A stretch of DNA of 64,000 nucleotides, taken from contig JAGAMA010000002.1 of assembly GCA_017624955.1 (NCBI GenBank), positions 31,453 through 95,452 of the forward strand, in the 5' to 3' direction. Position 1 is the stretch's first letter. The number at the start of each line of letters is the position of its first letter. Origin of the DNA: Alistipes sp. (GTDB lineage: Bacteria; Bacteroidota; Bacteroidia; Bacteroidales; Rikenellaceae). The notes under the pieces were generated by a model that was not told where the DNA came from, ran no database searches, and saw only the letters and a list, made by a program, of their open reading frames with translations. A program made the position numbers and the translations under genes. Of the stretch, positions 58,489-64,000 are shown one piece after another.

Positions 58489-60576
58489 TTACGGCAACGG
58501 CTTAATGCCCTCCCAGCGTACATCCCACTCGCCATTCTTCGGGAAACCGGGGTTCTTCTCGTTGCAACCATCCCAACCGGCGCACATCAAGGCTACGGCG
58601 GTCAAGAGACCTCCGTTACCGGGCAGGTAGCAACGCAGACGGGCATCCTGGAAGTTGTGGCCGTTCTTTAGGCAGGTGTTCGTGCGCTTCGACATCAAGA
58701 GGGCAGCCACGGCATTCTCTCTTTCGCCCAGGCGCGTAGCGTTCATCGAAACCATCGGGTAGTCCCAGCCCCAGGTCTTCTCCCAATTCCACTTGTCCCA
58801 AATCCACTCCTGGGTCTGCTTCATGATCGTGGGATCGACCAGGCGCGAATGGGGGAAGATGCCCACGGCACCCAATACGGCGGGATGGTCCGACGTGAAG
58901 CGGATATCCTCATAGGTCTGCGGTGCGGTCTCGGCAGCGAGGTAGAGGCCATCCTTCGAGGCCAGGGGCGAGAGCTTGGCCAGCAGGTCGTCCCACTCCG
59001 GATTGCGCTCCTTGCCGAGGCGCTCACGCCAGCGCTGAGCCATCGACATCACGCAGTGCCACTGCGACAATTCGAAGGGGGGATTGATGGTCTCCGAGGC
59101 ACGCAGGGTCTCCTGGGCGGGAATCACACCGCGCAGCTCGTAGCGATCCGATTCGGGGTTGTAGTCGGCAAAGTCGTACATGAAGTTGGCGGTCTCCTCC
59201 ACCAGCTCGGCATACTCGTTCAGCAGCTCCTCGGAGGGGTTGGCGCGGTAGCAAAGCTCCAGGAGGTAGATCAGGTGGGGCTGCTGCCAGATGAGGAACG
59301 AACCGGTCTTCGAGGGGGCCTCCATGGCCGTCGGGTCGGTCATCTTCATCCAACGCACGCCCTCGAAGCCCTGGCGCTCGGCGATGTGACGAGCACCATC
59401 GGCAGCCGAGTGGTACCACTTCAGGGTGCGCAGCAGCAGATCCTCATGGCCGTAAAGGGCAAACTGTGCCTGGTGCCAATAGATCATCTCGAGGTGGAAT
59501 TTGCCAAACCACGAGTTATAGGTAAGACCCGTCTCCTGCGGCGGGGTCGGACCGGCGCACTGCACAGCCAGCAGATACTGCGAGAGGACTACGCGGCGCT
59601 CCAGCTCCTTGGCGCGGGGATCGGTGCAGTGGCTGAAATCAACCACGCCGCCCTTCATCCAGAAGTTGTTCCAGAACGCGGTGGCAGCACCCTCGACGGC
59701 GAGGATATCCTGCTGCTCGGCCGTGGCCTTCGTCTCCTGCGGCGTAAAGTGGGCAGCGATGGTCCAGCGATCCTCCTCGGGGGTCAGCGTGAAGTGGTTG
59801 CGACCCTTTTGGGCGATCGTGGCCTTACCTGTCCAGTCGAGGCGGACGTAGTAGCGTGCCGTGTCAATCGTGCGCAGCAGTGTAGCCGACTGCTCGGTCG
59901 AGGCTACAAGCTCCGTGGAGTGCTTCTCGTCGGCTGCCCAGTTGCTGGCATCGTCGGTGTGTGCTCCCGTCGGGTAGGCAAAGCGAATGGCGATGGGCAG
60001 GTGCTTCTTGCCCTCGATCGAGGCGGTGAAACGATCTGCATCGGGATCGCAGGCGGTCGTGACGGCGATCTTCTCGCCCTCGGTCGTGAACGACGAGCGG
60101 ATCACACCATCCATCAGGTCGAGCGTCTGGTCGATCTCGGTCAGCTCCGCAGGGTTCAGCCCCTCGAAACCAACCACGCCCAGGTGCAGGCGGTGGGGGT
60201 TGATGCGATACCAATCGGCGGCATCCTTGCCACGACCCTCACGGGGCTGGGTGGCATAAGGCTCAATCTGGCCATGACCGAAGTCGTAGTCGCGGAGTGT
60301 CTCCTCGTGGCGGTAGTTCTCGGGGTTGTCGAACGAGTGCCAGCCCCAGCTGCTTTGCGTGCCTAAGGGGAGGCCCTTGCTGTAGAATTCGGGGAAGGAT
60401 TGCAGACCCGTGACATCGACCGTCACGGCAAAACCGCCGTTGCCGACCGTCAGCGAGTTGAGCGTATCGACCTCCGAGAGGTGGGGGTTGTTGCGCTCCA
60501 GAAGCGCCACGCGGTCAATCGGTTGCGTGTTGCAGCCCATCAAAAAGAGGGCGGCTGCGAAAAGTAGTTTCTTCAT
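58489..60576 (-). CDS. (alpha/alpha)6-barrel glycosidase-like lipoprotein
   Basis: 695 residues. Lipobox ALFLMGC (Cys15). The N-terminal region has GNGGFAVTVDVTGLQSFPEFYSKGLPLGTQSSWGWHSF, a beta-sandwich as in six-hairpin glycosidases; the second half (about 330-690) is helical with GLTYNSWFGKFHLEMIYWHQAQFALYG, SKTGSFLIWQQPHLIYLLELCYR and GWDYPMVSMNATRLGE, which resemble GH65/GH78/GH95-like barrels. The catalytic acid may be the Glu of KFHLEMIYWH or a nearby Asp, but I cannot fix it. Not a family I can name exactly. It lies 23 bases from the PL1 gene, so probably acts on pectin fragments. Confidence 0.6.
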   Translation of the reverse strand: MKKLLFAAALFLMGCNTQPIDRVALLERNNPHLSEVDTLNSLTVGNGGFAVTVDVTGLQSFPEFYSKGLPLGTQSSWGWHSFDNPENYRHEETLRDYDFGHGQIEPYATQPREGRGKDAADWYRINPHRLHLGVVGFEGLNPAELTEIDQTLDLMDGVIRSSFTTEGEKIAVTTACDPDADRFTASIEGKKHLPIAIRFAYPTGAHTDDASNWAADEKHSTELVASTEQSATLLRTIDTARYYVRLDWTGKATIAQKGRNHFTLTPEEDRWTIAAHFTPQETKATAEQQDILAVEGAATAFWNNFWMKGGVVDFSHCTDPRAKELERRVVLSQYLLAVQCAGPTPPQETGLTYNSWFGKFHLEMIYWHQAQFALYGHEDLLLRTLKWYHSAADGARHIAERQGFEGVRWMKMTDPTAMEAPSKTGSFLIWQQPHLIYLLELCYRANPSEELLNEYAELVEETANFMYDFADYNPESDRYELRGVIPAQETLRASETINPPFELSQWHCVMSMAQRWRERLGKERNPEWDDLLAKLSPLASKDGLYLAAETAPQTYEDIRFTSDHPAVLGAVGIFPHSRLVDPTIMKQTQEWIWDKWNWEKTWGWDYPMVSMNATRLGERENAVAALLMSKRTNTCLKNGHNFQDARLRCYLPGNGGLLTAVALMCAGWDGCNEKNPGFPKNGEWDVRWEGIKPLP

Positions 60577-60599
60577 AGGTTTGGTATGTTTTTTTGTTG

Positions 60600-62180
60600 T
60601 TATTTGCGATCTTTCTCCAGCAGGAAAGTATAGTTTTCGATGTTTGAATAGCCATTCTCGGCAATCTTGGCGGCATCCGAAGCATCGTTTTTGTTGAGGC
60701 CGTATTGCTCCTCGATGGTGTCGGGAATGCCATCCTTGTCGCTATCCGTCGGACGGTTGTCCGAGGTGTTGATCTGCTGCCACGAGTTGGCCAAGGGGTA
60801 TTGCAGCTCCTTGCGCTGATCGCGGAAGATCGTACCTTTGGTGCCGAGCGACTGGAGCTCCTCGATCATGTAGCCATCGACCTTGTCGCGTTGGGGTAGT
60901 GAAGCACCGACATACTTGACGATCCAATCGTAGGCCTCCGTGGCCGAGCGCATCTCGTCGATGGCGGGGTGCAGTGACGAGGGTGTCGAGAGGAAGGTGG
61001 GCGTACCGCTGCAATAGGTCGAGAAGTTGGCCGTGGTGAGCTCAATGCCGTTCAGCACGCCATCCTTGTTGTTGTCGAAGTAGTTGCCTGCGAAGTAGGT
61101 CTCGAAGTTGGCGTTGCCACGTGTGAAGGGCTTGGTGGGCTTCTCCTCAGAGAGGACTTCGTAGTAGGCGTGTCCGGCACCCGTCGGTGATGAGATCGCG
61201 GGGTTGTTGTAGGTCTCCTCGCTCACCTTTTCGGCCGGTGTGTTGCGCCACACATAGCAGGGGCCCTGGATGAAGTAGTTGTTCTCGATCTGCGTGTCGG
61301 AGCGACCCTCCGAATTGCTCATGTCGTAGCAACTCGACGAGCCCCAATTATAGACCACATTGTTGATATATTGGTTGAGTCCCTTGACCTTGAAGTTACG
61401 CGCTCCGTTGTCGATCATGAGGTTGCCGTAAATCGTCACACCCTCCGTGTCGGAGGTCTGAATCAGCCCGCCGGCCGAGTGGTTCATGCACCCCTGGCCG
61501 ATGATCGAATTTTGGAGCGTGATGCGCTGCGGGCGCGTACCCTTATTATCGGTGTTGATCGAGAAGCACTCGTCCGTAGCCCAGGTGAAGGAGCAGTGGT
61601 CGTAGATGACATCCGCACCGCTCGAAAGACCGCCGGCATCCATATTGTCCTGCCCCGATGCCTGGCGACCCGTGCGGACACGCATGTAGCGTACAATAAG
61701 GTTCGATGCACCCGACGAGGCTACGCGGTTGTTGTAGATCTCGATGCCGTCACCCGGAGCGGTTTGGAACAGCAGCGTTTGGTTGCTCTTGAGTACCAAG
61801 ACCGATTTGAGTGTGATAACACCCGCCACATCAAAGACAATCGTGCGGTTCGATTGGCTCACGGCATCGCGCAGGGATCCTGCCCCCGAGTCGTTGAGGT
61901 TCGTGACGTGGTAAATCTCGCCACCACGGCCACCCGATGCGTTGCGCCCGTGTCCGACTGCGGTCGGGAAGGCCTTCACAGCACCATAATCGGGAAATTT
62001 CTCGGTCGTGGGCGGCGTGGGCGGTTCAGGGGGTGTAGGATCGGGTTCGGGCTCCGGGTCGGGCGTGGGTTGCTCCGTCCCGGGCTTATCCGGCTCTTGG
62101 GGTGGCTCGTCATCGCCTCCGCAAGCCACGAAGGCGAGCAGCAGCGTGCAAATCGAAAGATGTAACCAATATTTCAGCAT
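60600..62180 (-). CDS. Pectate lyase-like lipoprotein (PL1)
   Basis: 526 residues. Lipobox LLLAFVAC (Cys20). Residues about 21-60 are a Pro/Glu-rich linker (PDPEPEPDPTPPEPPTPP). The catalytic beta-helix is about 65-440: GGRGGEIYHVTNLNDSGAGSLRDAV, IVFDVAGVITL, VIYDHCSFTWATDE (conserved Asp-His and Glu). The end has DSDKDGIPDTIEEQYGLN, a thrombospondin-type-3/dockerin-like calcium motif. It should cut pectate or a pectin derivative by beta-elimination on the cell surface. Placed between the six-hairpin gene (23 bases) and GH105 (18 bases), it fits a common operon. Confidence 0.85.
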   Translation of the reverse strand: MLKYWLHLSICTLLLAFVACGGDDEPPQEPDKPGTEQPTPDPEPEPDPTPPEPPTPPTTEKFPDYGAVKAFPTAVGHGRNASGGRGGEIYHVTNLNDSGAGSLRDAVSQSNRTIVFDVAGVITLKSVLVLKSNQTLLFQTAPGDGIEIYNNRVASSGASNLIVRYMRVRTGRQASGQDNMDAGGLSSGADVIYDHCSFTWATDECFSINTDNKGTRPQRITLQNSIIGQGCMNHSAGGLIQTSDTEGVTIYGNLMIDNGARNFKVKGLNQYINNVVYNWGSSSCYDMSNSEGRSDTQIENNYFIQGPCYVWRNTPAEKVSEETYNNPAISSPTGAGHAYYEVLSEEKPTKPFTRGNANFETYFAGNYFDNNKDGVLNGIELTTANFSTYCSGTPTFLSTPSSLHPAIDEMRSATEAYDWIVKYVGASLPQRDKVDGYMIEELQSLGTKGTIFRDQRKELQYPLANSWQQINTSDNRPTDSDKDGIPDTIEEQYGLNKNDASDAAKIAENGYSNIENYTFLLEKDRK

Positions 62181-62198
62181 GATGGGGTGTTTGGTGTG

Positions 62199-63365
62199 TT
62201 ATTTTGCTAATTCGAGGCAGCCCATGATGAAGGGACCCGTGGCCTTGGCATCGTTGTCGCGGATGCGCTCGCCGATGTAGTATTCGAACGAGCCGTCGCG
62301 GTAGGGATCGCCACCCAGGCCACCCACGGCGCAGCAACGCGTGAGCGAGAGAACACCCTTTTCGTCCTCGAAAATCAGGTCACGACACAAGGCGCGATAG
62401 GCCTCGACGGCCACCTTGCGGTAGCGACGGGGCAGGTAGCCCTTATTGACCGCCTTGGCAATGGCGTACATACATTGCGACGTAACGGAGGCCTCGGGGT
62501 AGTTGCCCTCACGCTCGGGGCAGTCGAGCACCTGATACCAATGGCCCTCGCGCTGATACTTCATCAGCGCATCCGTCAGCCCTTGGATGTAGCCGATAAT
62601 CTCCTCGCGGGCAGGGTGATCCGAAGGCAGGTAGTCGAGGTTATCGACCAAAGCCATGAACCACCAGCCGATCGAGCGACCCCAGAAAGAGGGCGAGTGA
62701 CCCGTCTCGGGGTTGGCCCAGCGCTGCGAACGACTCTCGTCCCAGGCGTGGTGATAAAGTCCCGTTTCGGGGTCGTGGGTATGTTTGTGGCAGAGGCAGA
62801 TCTGCTTCACGGCCTCCTCGATCCATGCGGGTTGGTTGAAGGTCGCGCCATATTGCATCAAAACGGGCGAACACATGTAGAGGCCGTCGAGCCACATCTG
62901 GTGCGTGTAGCGGAGCTTGTGCCAGAATCCGCCGTCCGAGGTGCGGGGCTGTTCGCGCAGCTGATCGACCAAACGATCGAGCGCCAGGCGATACTTCTCC
63001 TTGCCCGTTTTGGCATAGCAGTCGAAGAGGTACTTGCCCGAATTGATAAAGTCGAGGTTGTAGGTCTTGCGCTCGTAGCGATGAATCTCGCCCTTCTCAT
63101 TGACGAGCGTGTCGGCCAGCTTCTCGACATACCAAAAGTAATCTTCGTCGCCCGTCGTCTTCCAAATTTGGAGCATGGCACAGCATCCCACTCCCTGCGA
63201 GTAACCGAAGAAGGGGGCTTGGCAGAAATCGATCATCCACGCTTCGGGGAAGCGGGCGCGCTCCGAGGCGGCAAAGTGGCGAGCCATCTCGCCATAGGGC
63301 AGGATTTTGGCCTGGAGTGAGAGCGTTGCAAGGAGCAACGTGAGGAGGGTTGCGAGGCGTTTCAT
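62199..63365 (-). CDS. Unsaturated rhamnogalacturonyl hydrolase (GH105, YteR/YesR-like)
   Basis: 388 residues with a Sec signal (cleavage near SLQAK, 19). An (alpha/alpha)6 barrel; the catalytic Asp is in WLDGLYMCSPVL (about 162-173), followed by HAWDESRSQRWANPETGHSPSFWGRSIGWWFMALVD (about 211-246), the typical GH105/GH88 substrate Trp/Arg set. It removes the 4,5-unsaturated galacturonate left by lyases from rhamnogalacturonan fragments. It is first of the four-gene pectin unit and its promoter box lies upstream at 63398-63405. Confidence 0.88.
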   Translation of the reverse strand: MKRLATLLTLLLATLSLQAKILPYGEMARHFAASERARFPEAWMIDFCQAPFFGYSQGVGCCAMLQIWKTTGDEDYFWYVEKLADTLVNEKGEIHRYERKTYNLDFINSGKYLFDCYAKTGKEKYRLALDRLVDQLREQPRTSDGGFWHKLRYTHQMWLDGLYMCSPVLMQYGATFNQPAWIEEAVKQICLCHKHTHDPETGLYHHAWDESRSQRWANPETGHSPSFWGRSIGWWFMALVDNLDYLPSDHPAREEIIGYIQGLTDALMKYQREGHWYQVLDCPEREGNYPEASVTSQCMYAIAKAVNKGYLPRRYRKVAVEAYRALCRDLIFEDEKGVLSLTRCCAVGGLGGDPYRDGSFEYYIGERIRDNDAKATGPFIMGCLELAK

Positions 63366-63397
63366 GGTCTTTGGAGAAAATTGTTTGTATTAAAATA

Positions 63398-63405
63398 CAA
63401 ATTTA
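63398..63405 (-). promoter_or_regulatory. -7 promoter box for the pectin cluster
   Basis: Minus-strand TAAATTTG with a TTG 20 bases further upstream (63426-63428 region), 33 bases upstream of GH105. Confidence 0.6.
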
Positions 63406-63452
63406 AGCAAATAAACCCGTTTTTGCAAGCATGATTTCCCGAGAAAAATCAC

Positions 63453-63460
63453 TATATTTG
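63453..63460 (+). promoter_or_regulatory. -7 promoter box for the acidic repeat protein
   Basis: TATATTTG, 26 bases before the ATG at 63486. Confidence 0.6.
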
Positions 63461-63485
63461 TCCCATTCTATAAACATACCCGACT

Positions 63486-64000
63486 ATGGAGCTGAAAACC
63501 CTGCAAAAAGAGCTGCAACGCCTCAGTGAGCTGGCGAGTGGCTGGCAAACGGCCGATGATATAACAACGATTGAGCGAGACCTGATGTTGGCCCGCCTGC
63601 GCGACCTGTATGAGGCGCTGCGTTTTGGCGTGGAGCAAGCAGAGACGGTAGCTGTTCCCGTCATGGCCCCCGTGGAGCCCGAGCGCGAAGAGCCCGTGGA
63701 GGAGGCCCCGATCGAGGAGGAGCCGATGGCGCTCGAGGCCGACGATTTTTTCTCGCTGGAGGGGATTCTGCCTGTCGAGGAGTTCGCCGAAGAGCCGATG
63801 ACCGAGGAGGTACCCTTCGTCGAGGAGGAGGCCGCTCCCGAAGTTGAGGAGCAGCCGGAACCCGTGGCGGAGGAGCCTACAACTGCGGTTGAGGAGGTTG
63901 CCCCCGTGGTTGAAGAACCTGCCCCCGTGGTAGAGGAGGTTGCCCCCGTGGTTGAAGAACCTGCCCCCGTGGGTGAGGAGGTTGCACCGAAGGCAGAAGA
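63486..64000 (+). CDS. Acidic, Glu/Pro/Val-rich repeat protein, 3' end outside window
   Basis: Starts at ATG 63486 and is still open at the window edge (171 codons seen). Residues 1-55 are a helical region (ELKTLQKELQRLSELASGW, IERDLMLARLRDLYEAL), then a long acidic tract of Glu, Pro and Val with no stop. From 63897 a 42-bp unit is repeated twice (VAPVVEEPAPVVEE). No signal peptide, so cytoplasmic. I recall Bacteroidetes proteins with this N-terminal helix, an acidic spacer and a conserved C-terminal domain, but that end is not visible, so this is only a weak parallel. Confidence 0.7.
   Translation, partial: MELKTLQKELQRLSELASGWQTADDITTIERDLMLARLRDLYEALRFGVEQAETVAVPVMAPVEPEREEPVEEAPIEEEPMALEADDFFSLEGILPVEEFAEEPMTEEVPFVEEEAAPEVEEQPEPVAEEPTTAVEEVAPVVEEPAPVVEEVAPVVEEPAPVGEEVAPKAE
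63897..63980 (+). repeat. Tandem 42-bp coding repeat
   Basis: Two near-identical 42-base units (63897-63938 and 63939-63980) encode VAPVVEEPAPVVEE and VAPVVEEPAPVGEE inside the acidic protein. Confidence 0.85.

Noticed and set aside
1-64000. tRNA, rRNA or tmRNA genes
   Set aside because: Intergenic spaces are short or filled with repeats and terminators. I found no cloverleaf with a CCA-adjacent acceptor stem and no rRNA-like sequence.

Overview
The window looks like chromosomal DNA of a GC-rich gut Bacteroidales bacterium, most likely an Alistipes-like member of the Rikenellaceae. The evidence is the many Bacteroidetes-only families (UpxY antiterminator, DUF4493 and PCMD lipoproteins, Porin_10, a Nudix-type sugar regulator, a TPP-riboswitch TonB receptor with PnuT), Bacteroidetes promoters (TTTG-N~20-TAnnTTTG) and GC-rich coding sequence. 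The genus is inferred. I see no rRNA, tRNA, CRISPR array, prophage or transposase.

Layout. 1-1848: porin end, lytic transglycosylase, orphan UpxY-type antiterminator. 2005-6217 (-): pectate lyase lipoprotein and S9 peptidase. 6272-9359 (+): Nudix, Omp85-like barrel, L,D-transpeptidase. 9555-11222 (-): two paralogous outer-membrane proteins. 11472-19838 (+): five surface lipoproteins of the fimbrillin-like/DUF4493/PCMD type in one operon. 20151-24845 (+): a five-gene catabolic operon (Asp/Glu-racemase-fold protein, ACS-type MFS transporter, BKACE, DUF1537 acid-sugar kinase, Nudix) whose combination does not match a pathway I know. 25020-28731 (-): small HTH protein, two FKBP-like lipoproteins (one with a long Tyr/Gly-rich insert), a 40-residue membrane protein, RuvA. 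28899-30448 (+): Skp-like lipoprotein, diadenylate cyclase. 30518-35827 (-): Prs, EngB, Der (frameshifted), cation/proton antiporter. 35925-39944 (+): outer-membrane protein, PhoH-like ATPase, PepD, lipid kinase. 40126-43670 (-): a lipoprotein and a TPP-riboswitch-controlled thiamine uptake pair. 44032-50510 (-): Ca/Na antiporter and the xylose genes with their Nudix-type regulator. 50722-55174 (-): GalM, GltX, SIMPL protein and YchF in one tight unit. 55259-63365 (-): a pectin/rhamnogalacturonan CAZyme run (GH105, PL1, six-hairpin glycosidase-like, DUF4450). 63486-64000 (+): start of an acidic repeat protein.

How it fits together. The organism appears to take plant cell-wall sugars: pectate lyases plus an unsaturated-uronyl hydrolase make oligosaccharides, the xylose operon feeds D-xylose to the pentose phosphate pathway, and the 20151-24845 operon probably handles a small sugar acid. 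No SusC/SusD pair is present with the pectin genes.

Most unusual. The spaces at the 3' ends of genes repeatedly hold short tandem arrays with 7-, 9- or 10-bp periods, often as inverted arms around a hairpin, and they abut or overlap stop codons at about a dozen places. One composite element (about 110-155 bp) occurs twice in opposite orientation. The 3' end of der carries a 36-bp duplication around a 95-bp insert, plus an apparent one-base frameshift.
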